Shown here piece by piece: positions 50,504-62,947 of a DNA stretch of 64,000 nt. A program made the translations under genes and the position numbers. The notes under the pieces are model-generated. The model searched no databases. It was given only the letters and a program-made list of their open reading frames with translations, and was not told the origin of the DNA. The stretch covers positions 124,001 through 188,000 of the forward strand of contig NZ_RCWE01000007.1 in NCBI RefSeq assembly GCF_018448925.1, in the 5' to 3' direction. The number at the start of each line of letters is the position of its first letter. The first letter of the stretch is position 1. The stretch comes from Photorhabdus akhurstii. Lineage in GTDB: Bacteria > Pseudomonadota > Gammaproteobacteria > Enterobacterales > Enterobacteriaceae.

Positions 50504-52369
50504 ATGAGCATTGATATAGCCAAATACCCAACATTGGCATTAGCGGAAAATCCTGAAGAACTTCGTATGTTACCAAAAGAGAGCCTGCCGAAGTTATGTG
50601 ATGAACTTCGGCAATTCCTGCTAAACAGTGTCAGTCGCTCTAGTGGTCACTTTGCCTCCGGTCTTGGCACCATTGAGCTGACTGTAGCGTTACATTATGT
50701 CTATAAAACGCCTTTCGACAAATTGGTATGGGACGTCGGCCATCAGGCTTATCCTCACAAAATCTTGACAGGACGCCGAGATCGTATTGATACGATTCGT
50801 CAAAAGAATGGGCTTCACCCTTTCCCGTGGCGGGATGAAAGTGAATACGACACCTTATGTGTCGGCCACTCATCGACCTCTATCAGTGCTGGATTAGGAA
50901 TGGCAATTGCCGCTCAACGCGAAGGCAAAGGCCGTCGTACAGTTTGTGTTATCGGTGATGGCGCGATAACAGCAGGCATGGCTTTCGAAGCGATGAACCA
51001 TGCCGGGGATATCGACCCGGATATGTTAGTTATTCTTAATGACAACGAAATGTCTATCTCAGAGAACGTTGGTGCGTTAAATAACCATCTAGCTCAACTT
51101 CTATCCGGTAAACTCTACACCACATTGCGGGAAGGTGGGAAAAAAGTCTTTTCCAATCTACCTCCGATTAAAGAACTACTGAAAAAAACCGAAGAACATA
51201 TCAAAGGCATGGTTGTTCCTGGCACTCTGTTTGAAGAATTAGGTTTTAATTACATTGGCCCCATCGACGGACATGATGTACTGACATTGACCCAAACGCT
51301 GAAAAATATGCGTGAGTTGAAAGGGCCACAGCTACTGCACATCATGACTAAAAAGGGTCGAGGCTATGCACCCGCCGAAAAAGATCCTATCAGTTGGCAT
51401 GCGGTACCTAAATTTGATCCGACCACCGGCGCATTACCTAAAAGCTCAGACAACCGCCCTACTTTCTCCAAAATCTTTGGAGACTGGTTATGCGAAGAAG
51501 CCGCCAATGACAAAAAACTGATGGCAATCACACCAGCCATGCGCGAAGGCTCTGGTATGGTGCGTTTCTCCCGTGAATATCCTGATCAATACTTCGATGT
51601 CGCCATTGCAGAACAACATGCCGTGACTTTTGCCGCTGGTTTGGCAATTGGTGGTTACAAGCCGATTGTTGCTATCTATTCAACATTTCTCCAACGTGCT
51701 TATGACCAAGTTATCCATGATATCGCCATTCAGAATCTACCTGTTCTATTTGCAATAGATCGCGGAGGTATCGTAGGTGCTGATGGTCAGACACATCAAG
51801 GCGCCTTTGATCTTTCATTCCTTCGTTGCATCCCCAACATGGTCATTATGGCGCCCAGTGACGAGAACGAATGCCGACAGATGCTGCATACCGGCTATCA
51901 TTATCAGCAAGGTCCCGTAGCCGTGCGCTATCCACGAGGGACCGGAACGGGGGCAGAACCCCAACCATTTGAACAATTGCCAATTGGTAAAGGCGTTATT
52001 CGTCGTCAGGGTAATAAGGTAGCGATCCTGAACTTTGGAACTCTGTTACCCGATGCAATAACAGCAGCAGAGTCACTGGATGCGACTGTTGTTGATATGC
52101 GTTTTGTCAAACCACTGGATAAAGAATTGATATTAGAAATGGCTGATAACCATGATTTATTGGTCACGCTGGAAGAAAATGCCATTATGGGCGGTGCCGG
52201 AAGTGGCGTTAATGAACTGCTAATGCAGGAAGGTCGTCTGGTGCAAATTCTGAATATTGGCTTGCCTGACCAATTTGTTCCACAAGGTAGTCAGGAAGAA
52301 ATCAGAGCGGATTTAGGGCTTGATGCCGTAGGTATTCAAAATAGTATCAATAAAAGACTATTTTCCTGA
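50504..52369 (+). CDS. dxs: 1-deoxy-D-xylulose-5-phosphate synthase
   Basis: First step of the MEP isoprenoid pathway and a source for thiamine and pyridoxal. It is 621 residues. TPP-binding motif [18 protein letters not shown] (about 150-167) and the transketolase pyrimidine domain with [12 protein letters not shown] are intact. In E. coli yajO follows; here yajO is missing and an accessory patch follows. Confidence 0.98.
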   Translation: MSIDIAKYPTLALAENPEELRMLPKESLPKLCDELRQFLLNSVSRSSGHFASGLGTIELTVALHYVYKTPFDKLVWDVGHQAYPHKILTGRRDRIDTIRQKNGLHPFPWRDESEYDTLCVGHSSTSISAGLGMAIAAQREGKGRRTVCVIGDGAITAGMAFEAMNHAGDIDPDMLVILNDNEMSISENVGALNNHLAQLLSGKLYTTLREGGKKVFSNLPPIKELLKKTEEHIKGMVVPGTLFEELGFNYIGPIDGHDVLTLTQTLKNMRELKGPQLLHIMTKKGRGYAPAEKDPISWHAVPKFDPTTGALPKSSDNRPTFSKIFGDWLCEEAANDKKLMAITPAMREGSGMVRFSREYPDQYFDVAIAEQHAVTFAAGLAIGGYKPIVAIYSTFLQRAYDQVIHDIAIQNLPVLFAIDRGGIVGADGQTHQGAFDLSFLRCIPNMVIMAPSDENECRQMLHTGYHYQQGPVAVRYPRGTGTGAEPQPFEQLPIGKGVIRRQGNKVAILNFGTLLPDAITAAESLDATVVDMRFVKPLDKELILEMADNHDLLVTLEENAIMGGAGSGVNELLMQEGRLVQILNIGLPDQFVPQGSQEEIRADLGLDAVGIQNSINKRLFS

Positions 52370-52376
52370 GTGTATA

Positions 52377-52412
52377 GGGATAATAGGATATTTATTCTAT
52401 TATCCTCAGTTT
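52377..52412 (+). terminator. dxs hairpin
   Basis: Stem GGATAATAG / CTATTATCC after the dxs stop, followed by TCAGTTTAGG. It lacks a clear U-run. Confidence 0.45.
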
Positions 52413-52482
52413 AGGATTATAGTAGGAAGTGCCTCAAGTTAGATGATATGTATTTTCCGCATTCTTCTCTATAAAAAGGCAC

Positions 52483-52562
52483 TATTTTCAGAATCAAGTA
52501 ACGATACCTACCAAAGGCTCTACACAAACCCAGTAATCCAGTGCAGTCGTCTTCTGAAAATA
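52483..52562. repeat. 11-bp perfect inverted repeat spanning 80 bp
   Basis: TATTTTCAGAA at 52483-52493 and its exact reverse complement at 52552-52562 enclose 58 bp with no gene. It may be a remnant of an insertion or a hairpin upstream of the TA operon. Confidence 0.4.
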
Positions 52563-52632
52563 ACAAAATCGATAGAGGTCACTGCCGTGCCAAAAACGTT
52601 CGTATTTGATACGGTACGCGTACGCTTTCATT

Positions 52633-52670
52633 GTGTACATTTTGCTAATAGGCACACCTTAGTGTACAAT
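52633..52670 (+). promoter_or_regulatory. Promoter and possible operator of the TA operon
   Basis: TTGCTA (52642-52647), a 17-base spacer and TACAAT (52665-52670) form a promoter just before the antitoxin gene. GTGTACA occurs at 52633-52639 and 52662-52668, one copy beside the -35 and one over the -10, 29 bp apart. This would suit ribbon-helix-helix autorepression. Confidence 0.6.
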
Positions 52671-52700
52671 TTCAATGCGTATAAATAGGAGGACGTAACA

Positions 52701-53500
<800 letters not shown>

Positions 53501-53600
53501 ATGAACGAAGCCAACCAATCACAATAAATTACAACTACTACCAGATATCTCTGCTAAACGACAGGGAAACGCCTACGTCATATTTAAAAATGGGCATTAA
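53501..53600. other. Gap after TA pair
   Basis: About 100 bp with no recognisable gene or terminator; leads into the frameshifted fragment. Confidence 0.4.
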
Positions 53601-54123
53601 GAAATCGGCGGAGTAGTTGTTCACGGTACTCGGTTGGGTGATACCCAACTTCAACCTAAGATATTTCCTTGTACCAAGTGCAACCAGATCATTGCCAGAC
53701 TGGTGTTCTCTTGGGATTCTGCATCCGTTGAAGAAATGGAAACTGTCGGCAAAAAACTTGAGCTGGAAGCCTTCGTTTCTGACTATCCGGTATGGGTACT
53801 TGGCGCACCTGACTGCGACGATGATAACATCGCGAAGCATTTACATGCCCAAGAAAGGGGAGGTGTATTGGGAGCATCCAGATAACATGAACAAGCGGTT
53901 GATTGAACTCAACGAGAATCTCTGTTGGGGCACTTTTACGCAGAAACTTACGGTTTTGTCCTCACACAACTATCCCAAACCGGAATTTTCTGTAGAAAAA
54001 TCACCTACCACAGAAGTTAGCGGTTATCGCAGCTACCCGATCACTACTCCAAGTATAAAGCAAAAAATGAGTCCCTCTCTAAGGGATAATCAATACACCA
54101 CACCTCAAAAAGTCAAAATCTGA
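53601..54123 (+). pseudogene. Frameshifted hypothetical gene fragment
   Basis: One frame is open from 53601 (just after a stop, with no ATG) and reads LVFSWDSASVEEMETVGKK and DYPVWVLGAPDCDDD, looking like real protein. Near 53825-53836 the coding sense moves to the next frame, which reads RSIYMPKKGEVYWEHPDN and NKRLIELNENLC. A single insertion or two-base deletion would explain this. The tail after about 53960 is low in protein character and runs 19 bp into pgpA. I do not recognise the family. Confidence 0.5.
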
Positions 54124-54596
54124 TAAAACGCCAATAACCAAACAATCACGAAAGAAAATACACCCGCAATAATATCATCCAACATGATGCCTAATCCTCC
54201 ATGAACATAGCGATCAAACCAGCGAATTGGCCACGGTTTCCACATATCGAGAATACGGAACACCATAAAACCGGTCAAAACCCACTGCCAGTTAATCACA
54301 GGGATTGCCATCAATGTGATCCACATACCGATAAATTCATCCCAGACAATACTGCCGTGGTCATGAACCTTCATATCATCAGAAGTACGCTGACAAATCA
54401 TTATGCCGAAAAACATCCCGACAATAATCACCAACCAGCAAATCCATTCCGGGAACTGAACCAGTAATAACCAGAACGGAATAGCCGCTGCCGATCCCAT
54501 TGTCCCCGGCACGACCGGCGACAGCCCACTACCAAAACCTGTCGCTAATAGATGCCAGGGATTGCTCATCCGTAAGCGACGCTTTGCCTTATCCAT
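54105..54596 (-). CDS. pgpA: Phosphatidylglycerophosphatase A
   Basis: Dephosphorylates PGP to phosphatidylglycerol in the inner membrane. It is 163 residues with four membrane segments. Motifs [16 protein letters not shown] and [18 protein letters not shown] carry the acidic metal site. The start overlaps thiL by 8 bp. Confidence 0.95.
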   Translation of the reverse strand: MDKAKRRLRMSNPWHLLATGFGSGLSPVVPGTMGSAAAIPFWLLLVQFPEWICWLVIIVGMFFGIMICQRTSDDMKVHDHGSIVWDEFIGMWITLMAIPVINWQWVLTGFMVFRILDMWKPWPIRWFDRYVHGGLGIMLDDIIAGVFSFVIVWLLAFYQILTF

Positions 54597-55578
54597 GTGC
54601 TTCCTCGGTAATAAAATGATCGAACCCTTTTAGATCTAATTTAATCTCTTTATTATTGCTGTAGTAACGAATACCTTCCGATTCCGCCATGATCTGTCCA
54701 ACACAGCTAAAACCAGCACCGGTATGCGCTAACGCAATTTCCAACGCACCACGATTCCGCTCCGGGACGGTAAAACATAATTCATAGTCCTCACCACCAC
54801 TCAAAGCCCACATCAAAGCTTGCTGCGGTTCAACATATTGTTTCATCGCATCAGAGTAAGGAATCGCATCCAGGTTTATTCTGGCTCCACATCGGCTGGC
54901 TTTCAGGATGTGACCCAAATCAGAAATCAAACCATCAGACAAATCAATAGCTGATGTTGCCAAGCCACGTAGCGCTTGCCCTTGTAAAATACGAGGCTGC
55001 GGCCTGAGATGACGCTGAACTAACCAGTTGTGGGATATCGGATCAGAAATTTGTAGACGGTTTTGCAACAGGGCTAAACCCGCCGCACTATCACCCAACG
55101 ATCCACTCACATAAATCCAATCGCCATTTTTTGCGCCAGCACGCCGTAACGCTCTGCTTGCGGGAACTAAGCCATGAATCGTCAACGTCAGACTCATTGG
55201 GCCGCGGGTAGTGTCGCCGCCAATAAGCTGCATACCGTAATAACGCAATTGTTCAAACAAACTGTCACTGAAACTACTCAGCCAGCATTCATCCACTTCC
55301 GGTAATGTTAAAGCCAATGAAAGCCAGGCAGGATCAGCACCGACTGCGGCCAGATCACTAAGATTCACAGCGAGAGATTTGTAAGCTAAATCTTCAGGGG
55401 AGATATCAGGTAAAAAATGAACGCCTGAAACTAAGGTATCCGTACTAACCGCCAATTGTTGTTTATCGGCCAGTGTCATCAGTGCGCAGTCATCACCAAT
55501 ACCTAAATTTACATCACGCCGGTTAGTCTCCTGGCGATCAAAATAACGTGCAATGAGGTCAAATTCGCCACATGCCAT
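54589..55578 (-). CDS. thiL: Thiamine-monophosphate kinase
   Basis: Phosphorylates thiamine phosphate to the coenzyme TPP. It is 329 residues: GIGDDCALM near the start is the Mg-ATP Asp cluster, and [15 protein letters not shown] and [10 protein letters not shown] are conserved. Part of nusB-thiL-pgpA, 100 bp after nusB with a hairpin between. Confidence 0.96.
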   Translation of the reverse strand: MACGEFDLIARYFDRQETNRRDVNLGIGDDCALMTLADKQQLAVSTDTLVSGVHFLPDISPEDLAYKSLAVNLSDLAAVGADPAWLSLALTLPEVDECWLSSFSDSLFEQLRYYGMQLIGGDTTRGPMSLTLTIHGLVPASRALRRAGAKNGDWIYVSGSLGDSAAGLALLQNRLQISDPISHNWLVQRHLRPQPRILQGQALRGLATSAIDLSDGLISDLGHILKASRCGARINLDAIPYSDAMKQYVEPQQALMWALSGGEDYELCFTVPERNRGALEIALAHTGAGFSCVGQIMAESEGIRYYSNNKEIKLDLKGFDHFITEEAHG

Positions 55579-55614
55579 AATAAAATCCCAAAAAATTACT
55601 GATGATCATGAACA

Positions 55615-55636
55615 TAAGGCCGGTATCCCGGCCTTA
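55615..55636 (-). terminator. Hairpin between nusB and thiL
   Basis: Perfect 9-bp stem TAAGGCCGG / CCGGCCTTA with a 4-base loop. The tail is not U-rich, so it likely attenuates rather than ends transcription. Confidence 0.45.
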
Positions 55637-55678
55637 CAAATCATCGTCTACGGTGGGAAAAACCCGACAAGCAGTAGC

Positions 55679-56095
55679 TTATCTTTTTCTGCGTACTGCT
55701 GGACCAGATTTATCCAGTACTCCGTTCACGAATTTGTGACTATCTTCAGCACCGAAGACTTTTGCCAATTCGATAGCTTCGTTAATAGCCACTTTATAAG
55801 GGACATCATCACGATAACTTAGTTCAAACATAGCAACACGCAAAATGGCTTTTTCTACCTGACCTAACTCTTCGAGCTGACGGGAAAGATAAGGAGCCAT
55901 CAAAGCATCCAGCTTAACTGCATTCACAGCTACTCCTGACAGCAATTCACGAAAATAGGTTACGTCAACACCAGTGACGTCCTGCTCCGACAGAAACTGT
56001 AATTCAACATCAGCAACGCTATTGCCAGATAATTGCCATGAATATATAGCCTGAACAGCGCACTCACGAGCACGACGACGAGCAGCAGGTTTCAC
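55679..56095 (-). CDS. nusB: Transcription antitermination factor NusB
   Basis: Binds boxA RNA with NusE to assist rRNA transcription. It is 138 residues, all-helical, with [19 protein letters not shown] and the [16 protein letters not shown] helix. It follows ribH by 26 bp. Confidence 0.97.
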   Translation of the reverse strand: MKPAARRRARECAVQAIYSWQLSGNSVADVELQFLSEQDVTGVDVTYFRELLSGVAVNAVKLDALMAPYLSRQLEELGQVEKAILRVAMFELSYRDDVPYKVAINEAIELAKVFGAEDSHKFVNGVLDKSGPAVRRKR

Positions 56096-56121
56096 AAGAT
56101 TCCCCTTAATTAAAACTAAAA

Positions 56122-56592
56122 TCAGCCTTTAATGGCATTAATTACATTGACCATTTCCAGCGCGGTTAATGCAGCTTCTGCGCCTTTATTACCCGCTTTG
56201 GTTCCAGCGCGCTCAATCGCCTGTTCAATGCTTTCTGTAGTCAGAACACCAAATGCCACTGGAATTTCACTGGACATCGCCACATTGGACAGACCAGAAC
56301 TGCATTCACCAGCAACGTATTCAAAATGAGCGGTACCACCGCGGATAACTGTACCTAGCGCGACAACGGCATCATATTTTCGGGTTTCGACCAATGTCTT
56401 CACTGTCAATGGTAACTCGTAAGCACCAGGAACCCAGACAACAGTGATATTCTCTGAGGCAACCTGACCGATACGCTCAAGCGCATCTACCGCGCCTCCT
56501 AACAGACTGTCATTAATGAAGTTGTTGAAACGTGCAATGGCAATCGCCACACGAGCTTGTGGAGCTGCAACAACACCTTTGATTACGTTCAT
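56122..56592 (-). CDS. ribH: 6,7-dimethyl-8-ribityllumazine synthase
   Basis: Makes lumazine, the riboflavin precursor, as a shell-forming enzyme. It is 156 residues with [15 protein letters not shown] and WVPGAYELP, and the [14 protein letters not shown] site. In E. coli the gene is also called ribE. It lies between ribD and nusB. Confidence 0.97.
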   Translation of the reverse strand: MNVIKGVVAAPQARVAIAIARFNNFINDSLLGGAVDALERIGQVASENITVVWVPGAYELPLTVKTLVETRKYDAVVALGTVIRGGTAHFEYVAGECSSGLSNVAMSSEIPVAFGVLTTESIEQAIERAGTKAGNKGAEAALTALEMVNVINAIKG

Positions 56593-56718
56593 AGCCTTCC
56601 TTCTATCTGTTCATATCCGCAGGGGGGCGGATTCTATCATATTCTTTCGTTAGCCGCGCCTGCCGATTTAGCAACGGAGCATAAAAACAGGCAAATTAAT
56701 CCACACTCATATATTCAG

Positions 56719-57828
56719 TCAGTATACCGGCCGCAAACGCAAACGAAGATCAGGGCCAACTTGCTGTATATCAAAAATGTCAAATTCCGGCGCCGCTGCC
56801 AGATTTTTGAGTTCAGGAATAGCAAACAAACCACAAGCCGTATCACCTAGCACTTTTGGCGCAACATAAAGAACCAGTTCATCCACCAATCCTAACGTTA
56901 GCAACGCCCCCGCCAACAACGCCCCGCACTCAGTCCAGACCGTATTGATCTGGCGCCTCCCCAACTGCATCATCAATGACACTAAATCTACCCCAACACC
57001 ATGAGCAGGCAACAGTATCTGTTCTACATTTTCAGATAAGTCATGTTCATCTGCTTTAGTGCGAGCCAGCCAACAATAACCGGGCTGTTGTATCACCTGA
57101 TGCTGAGGACCAACACGATTCTGACTGTCAACAATAACACGTACCGGTTGACAAAGATTTTCCTCGGGATAAGCCGCCTGAGTTTCCGCATCCAATTCAC
57201 TCCAACGAACCGTCAAGTGAGGATCATCAGCCAGAACTGTACTACTGGAACTCAGAATCGCGCTACATTGAGCACGGAATTTTTGTACATCATCGCGAGC
57301 TTGAGATGATGTAATCCATTTACTTTCACCAGAAGCTAATGCAGTTCGCCCGTCAAGAGAAGAAGCCATCTTCAACTGAACATACGGGAATCCGGTACGC
57401 ATCCGTTTCAAAAATCCCCGGTTGAGAGATTCAGCTTCTTCCATCATCAGACCATGCTCTACTGCAATACCAGCCTGTTGCAGCTTATAAAGTCCCCTTC
57501 CTGCTACCTGTGGATTAGGGTCCTGCATCGCCGCGACCACACGGCTAACGCCAGCCGCAATCAACGCATCGGCACAAGGCGGTGTTTTACCGTGATGACT
57601 GCACGGCTCAAGCGTGACATAAACAGTTGCGCCTTTAGCTTTATCCCCGGCCATCCGTAAGGCATGAACCTCCGCATGTGGCTCGCCAGAACGTAAATGA
57701 AAACCTTCCCCAATAATCTGCCCATCACGCACAATCACACAACCTACGTTGGGATTAGGTGACGTGGTAAAGCGCCCTTGACGCGCTAATTCCAAAGCAC
57801 GCGCCATATATTTTTTATCGTTATTCAC
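56719..57828 (-). CDS. ribD: Bifunctional riboflavin deaminase/reductase RibD
   Basis: Deaminates and then reduces the pyrimidine intermediate of riboflavin synthesis. It is 369 residues. N-terminal deaminase zinc site: PHAEVHA and PCSHHGKTPPC; C-terminal reductase starts with FPYVQLKMASSLDGRTAL. I place the start at the GTG at 57828, 4 bp after the nrdR stop, with AAGG upstream, giving VNNDKKYMARALELARQ. The longer open frame into nrdR has no family match. Confidence 0.95.
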   Translation of the reverse strand: MNNDKKYMARALELARQGRFTTSPNPNVGCVIVRDGQIIGEGFHLRSGEPHAEVHALRMAGDKAKGATVYVTLEPCSHHGKTPPCADALIAAGVSRVVAAMQDPNPQVAGRGLYKLQQAGIAVEHGLMMEEAESLNRGFLKRMRTGFPYVQLKMASSLDGRTALASGESKWITSSQARDDVQKFRAQCSAILSSSSTVLADDPHLTVRWSELDAETQAAYPEENLCQPVRVIVDSQNRVGPQHQVIQQPGYCWLARTKADEHDLSENVEQILLPAHGVGVDLVSLMMQLGRRQINTVWTECGALLAGALLTLGLVDELVLYVAPKVLGDTACGLFAIPELKNLAAAPEFDIFDIQQVGPDLRLRLRPVY

Positions 57829-57832
57829 TGGC

Positions 57833-58282
57833 TCAACCTTGTAATTTAGCAATCTCTTCGCCAAATTCACGAATATCTTCAAAGCTGCGATAAACAGAAG
57901 CAAAACGGATATAAGCAACTTTATCCAATTTCTTCAATTCATCCATGACCAGATTACCAATCATTTTGGATGGAACTTCCCGTTCACCGGTAGCACGTAA
58001 CTGAGATTTAATATAGCTAATCGCCATCTCTACATCATCAGAACTAACCGGGCGCTTCTCCAGTGCTTTTTGCATACCGCGGCGCAATTTTTCTTCATCG
58101 AACGGCTCTCGGATATCGTCACTTTTTATTACTCTAGGCATAACCAACTCAGCCATTTCAAAAGTGGTGAATCGCTCATGACACTCAAGACACTGGCGCC
58201 GTCGGCGCACCTGCGAGCCATCCCCAACTAAACGAGAGTCAATCACTTTGGTATCAACAGCAGCACAAAATGGGCAATGCAT
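57833..58282 (-). CDS. nrdR: Ribonucleotide reductase repressor NrdR
   Basis: Zinc-ribbon and ATP-cone repressor of nrd genes. It is 149 residues with CPFC and CLECHERF zinc cysteines near the start and an ATP-cone ([19 protein letters not shown]). It precedes ribD. The tsx-yajI genes found beside it in E. coli are absent. Confidence 0.97.
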   Translation of the reverse strand: MHCPFCAAVDTKVIDSRLVGDGSQVRRRRQCLECHERFTTFEMAELVMPRVIKSDDIREPFDEEKLRRGMQKALEKRPVSSDDVEMAISYIKSQLRATGEREVPSKMIGNLVMDELKKLDKVAYIRFASVYRSFEDIREFGEEIAKLQG

Positions 58283-58335
58283 ATCGTTTCCTGATGGTTA
58301 ATCCAAACTAAATTTACAGTTTATCCTTAATCTGA

Positions 58336-58375
58336 ATAAAAAACACCCTGTCAGCCGGATACTCACAGGGTGTTT
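58336..58375 (-). terminator. secDF operon terminator
   Basis: Perfect 11-bp stem AAACACCCTGT / ACAGGGTGTTT followed by TTTATTC on the minus strand. Confidence 0.85.
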
Positions 58376-58397
58376 GAACAGCATCAAGGCAGAATAA

Positions 58398-59366
58398 TTA
58401 AGGTAACAAAGATGGCTGATCAGCCCCTTCTTTTTCAACTTTTTGCTGGATCATGTGTTCACGCTTCATACCCAGTTTCAACGCTAAAGCGGAAGCAACA
58501 TAGATAGAAGATACCGTACCGATAGAAACACCGATTAACATCGCTAGTGAGAAACCCTTCAACATCGCGCCACCGAAAATATACAACATCAGCACCACCA
58601 GTAAGGTAGTCGCGGACGTCATGATTGTACGGCTCAATGTTTGCGTCAGAGAGACGTTCATAATTTCATACGACGTACCACGACGGATCTTACGGAAATT
58701 CTCACGGATACGGTCAGAAACCACGATACTGTCATTCAATGAGTAACCGATAACCGACATCAGCGATGCCACAATGGTCAGGTCAATCTCGATATGAAAC
58801 AGTGATAGAACCCCTAATGTGATGATGACGTCATGGGCAAGGGCAAGAACCGCACCCAATGCTAAACGCCATTCAAAACGGAACCCAACATAAATCAAGA
58901 TACAGACAAGCGCCGCCAGTAACGCCATTGCACCATCTTGGGCGAGCTCAGCACCGACACTCGGACCAACAATTTCAATACGATTGACACTCGCATCTTT
59001 ATCAATGGTGTCATTAACGACCTTAATAACCTTTTTACCCAGTTCCTCATTAGCCGCTCCCGTAACCGGTGGCATACGCACCATGACATCACGGCTACTA
59101 CCGAAATTTTGCAACAGCGGATCTTCAAAACCCGCTTTTGCCAGGCTATCACGCATCTTATCCAGATCAGCAGATTGACTGAGTTTGATTTCGATTACCG
59201 TACCACCGGTAAAATCGAGTCCCCAGTTAAATCCGCGGGTTGCCATCACAAAAACAGAAGCTACCAACAGCAGCAACGAAATTCCGAAAGCAACGTTGTC
59301 CCAGCGCATAAAGTCATAGACTCTGCGACCATAGTTCAATTGTTCAACAGTATAATCCTGTGCCAC
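58398..59366 (-). CDS. secF: Protein translocase subunit SecF
   Basis: With SecD, uses proton motive force to assist protein export. It is 322 residues with six membrane helices and a periplasmic loop. [12 protein letters not shown] is near residue 49, and the helix-rich end has the [13 protein letters not shown] motif. It starts 10 bp after secD. Confidence 0.97.
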   Translation of the reverse strand: MAQDYTVEQLNYGRRVYDFMRWDNVAFGISLLLLVASVFVMATRGFNWGLDFTGGTVIEIKLSQSADLDKMRDSLAKAGFEDPLLQNFGSSRDVMVRMPPVTGAANEELGKKVIKVVNDTIDKDASVNRIEIVGPSVGAELAQDGAMALLAALVCILIYVGFRFEWRLALGAVLALAHDVIITLGVLSLFHIEIDLTIVASLMSVIGYSLNDSIVVSDRIRENFRKIRRGTSYEIMNVSLTQTLSRTIMTSATTLLVVLMLYIFGGAMLKGFSLAMLIGVSIGTVSSIYVASALALKLGMKREHMIQQKVEKEGADQPSLLP

Positions 59367-59376
59367 AACGTGCTCC

Positions 59377-61224
59377 TTAAATTGACAGCTTCTTAATACG
59401 CTTACCGCCGTATAGCAGGTTGACGATCCCTCGAGTACCTACAATAGCGGTGAACATAGAAGTCGCGACACCAATTGACGTTGTTATCGCAAAGCCTTTA
59501 ATTGACCCGGTACCAACAGCATAAAGAATGACCGCAGTAATCAACGTAGTCAGGTTAGCGTCAATAATACTGGAGAAAGCCCCTTTATAACCTTCATGTA
59601 TCGCTTGTTGCACTGTCCGGCCATTACGCAATTCTTCTTTGATACGTTCGTTAATCAGCACGTTAGCATCAACCGCCACCGCCAGCGTTAGCACAATACC
59701 CGCGATCCCCGGCATGGTTAACGTCGCCCCTGGCAGCAGAGACATGATACCGACAATCAACACCAAGTTAGCCAACAACGCACTGCTCGCAATCACGCCA
59801 AATTTACGATAGTAAATCACCATAAACAGAATTGATGCAATTAAGCCCCACAGACAAGCTTCTAAACCTTGTTCAATATTTTGCAGACCAAGGGTTGGTC
59901 CAATGGTACGCTCTTCCACAATCTGAATCGGCGCAATCAAAGCTCCCGCACGCAACAATAAGGATAACTGACGCGCTTCGGTTGCATTGGAAAGGCCCGT
60001 GATACGGAAATTGTTCCCCAGACGAGTCTGAATATTAGCAATGTTAATCACTTCTTCATGTTTAACTAACACCGCCCGACCGTTAGCATCTTTCTTACCG
60101 CTGTCTTTATATTCCACAAACAGTGTTGCCATTGGCTTACCAACATTGTCTTTGGTGAAATTAGACATCGCTGTGCCACCGGCACTGTCCAGTGAAATAC
60201 TCACCTGTGGATTACCATATTCATCGGCATCCGAGATTGAATCTGTAATGTGATCACCGGTCAGAATAACACGCTTGTATAGCACAACCGGATTACCATC
60301 ACGGGTATCTTTCACCTCAGAATCACCTGGCACACGACCTGATGCAGCCGCGGTAGAATCAATACTGGTATTGACCAGACGAAATTCCAATGTTGCTGTC
60401 GCGCCAAGAATCTCTTTTGCACGAGCCGTATCCTGAATACCCGGTAATTCAACCACGATACGGTCAGCGCCCTGACGCTGAACCAAAGGCTCAGCCACAC
60501 CCAGTTGATTAACACGGTTACGCAGAATGGTAATGTTCTGCTGCACCGCATAAGAACGGGCTTCGCGCTGACGTTCATCACTCATCACTGCTTTCAGGGT
60601 GTTATTGGTTCCAATACTAAAAACTAAATCACGGTGACGGCCTGTAAGATAGTTTTCCGCCTCAGCACGCGCTTTTTCATCACGGAAGCGAATTTCTACA
60701 CCGTAATTATCAATTTTACGGACAGTGGAATAAGGAATACCTTTTTCACGCAAATCAGTGCGCAGGCCATCAATATTCTGCTCTTGCAGTTTACCTAATG
60801 CGGTTTCCATATCCACTTCCATCAGGAAGTGCACCCCACCTCGCAGATCAAGGCCCAACTTCATTGGTTCGGCGCCAACCTTACTTAACCAAGTTGGTGT
60901 TGCTGGCGCCAGGTTCAATGCCACCACGTACTGATCGCCTAATGTGGACATCAATACTTCACGGGCACGAAGTTGAATATCGGAATTATTGAAACGAGCA
61001 AGAATTGCGCCATTTTCCAGCGTAATAGATTTACTCGCGATTTGATTCTTTTCTAAAACATTATGGACTTGGACCAGCGTTTGCTCACTGGCGGCGACAC
61101 CTCGCGCGCCAGTGATTTGTACAGCCGGATCCTCACCATAAAGGTTGGGAAGTGCATAAAGCAAACCGATGAGGATCGCAGCGATCAGCATCAGATACTT
61201 CCACAAAGGATAACGGTTTAGCAC
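59377..61224 (-). CDS. secD: Protein translocase subunit SecD
   Basis: A 615-residue RND-type translocase partner with six membrane helices and a large periplasmic domain (P1 base and head). [17 protein letters not shown] is near residue 122 and [16 protein letters not shown] near 519. Part of yajC-secD-secF. Confidence 0.98.
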   Translation of the reverse strand: MLNRYPLWKYLMLIAAILIGLLYALPNLYGEDPAVQITGARGVAASEQTLVQVHNVLEKNQIASKSITLENGAILARFNNSDIQLRAREVLMSTLGDQYVVALNLAPATPTWLSKVGAEPMKLGLDLRGGVHFLMEVDMETALGKLQEQNIDGLRTDLREKGIPYSTVRKIDNYGVEIRFRDEKARAEAENYLTGRHRDLVFSIGTNNTLKAVMSDERQREARSYAVQQNITILRNRVNQLGVAEPLVQRQGADRIVVELPGIQDTARAKEILGATATLEFRLVNTSIDSTAAASGRVPGDSEVKDTRDGNPVVLYKRVILTGDHITDSISDADEYGNPQVSISLDSAGGTAMSNFTKDNVGKPMATLFVEYKDSGKKDANGRAVLVKHEEVINIANIQTRLGNNFRITGLSNATEARQLSLLLRAGALIAPIQIVEERTIGPTLGLQNIEQGLEACLWGLIASILFMVIYYRKFGVIASSALLANLVLIVGIMSLLPGATLTMPGIAGIVLTLAVAVDANVLINERIKEELRNGRTVQQAIHEGYKGAFSSIIDANLTTLITAVILYAVGTGSIKGFAITTSIGVATSMFTAIVGTRGIVNLLYGGKRIKKLSI

Positions 61225-61251
61225 GGCAGTTCCCTTCGGGAAAATCAGAAA

Positions 61252-61581
61252 TTATAGAGCTTTCATCGTACCTTTCGGTAAAACGGCAGCGACGAAATCA
61301 CGTTTAATGGTCACTTCAGTAGTCTCATTCAGTGCTACAACGATATAACCCGTGTCAGAAACTTTAGTGACGCGACCAATCAAACCACCATTGGTCATCA
61401 CCTCATCACCTTTAGAAATAGAATCCATCAGCTTTCTATGTTCTTTAGTACGTTTCTGTTGTGGACGCAGGATCATGAAGTAGAAGATCAAGCCAAAAAC
61501 GACCAGCATGATGATCAAAGAATATGGGCTTCCCTGAGCCGGTGCGCCAGCAGATGCTGCTGCTTCAGAAATAATACTCAT
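61252..61581 (-). CDS. yajC: Sec translocon accessory protein YajC
   Basis: A 109-residue single-membrane-helix protein that associates with SecDF. The helix SLIIMLVVFGLIFYFMI is followed by RPQQKRTKEHRKLM. The ATG at 61581 is preceded by GAGGGA; the frame extending to 61647 was rejected. Tgt is upstream. Confidence 0.96.
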   Translation of the reverse strand: MSIISEAAASAGAPAQGSPYSLIIMLVVFGLIFYFMILRPQQKRTKEHRKLMDSISKGDEVMTNGGLIGRVTKVSDTGYIVVALNETTEVTIKRDFVAAVLPKGTMKAL

Positions 61582-61672
61582 TAAACTTCCCTCATTGTTA
61601 TCAAATTCAATAGTAATCAAAAACCAGCCGCAATATGCTATACACACCGAAACCAGTCAATCACCACTTAAG

Positions 61673-62797
<1,125 letters not shown>

Positions 62798-62947
62798 TTA
62801 ACCTCCAGGCATCAGATAAACAGTCCGATGCTGTTGTTTAAAACCAGACAAAGTTGAAATTTACCGTTGAACTGAGATATTCACATAATCCTATTTTCAA
62901 CAACTTCAACAATATATTCCAGTCAATGCCATAATTATTACATTAAA

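Larger units (their letters stand above)
52370..52700. other. Region between dxs and the TA pair
   Basis: A 331-bp region with a hairpin (52377-52412), an 11-bp inverted repeat (52483-52493 and 52552-52562), and the TA promoter and possible operator (52633-52670). I recognise no gene; an open frame at 52443-52688 has no family features. Confidence 0.5.

Noticed and set aside
52443-52688. Open frame of 81 residues before the antitoxin
   Set aside because: No family features, includes the TA promoter, and has no ribosome-binding site. Treated as non-coding.
53538-53840. Minus-strand frame of 100 residues after the TA pair
   Set aside because: The opposite strand has better protein character in the same span (DYPVWVLGAPD), and no ribosome-binding site was seen.
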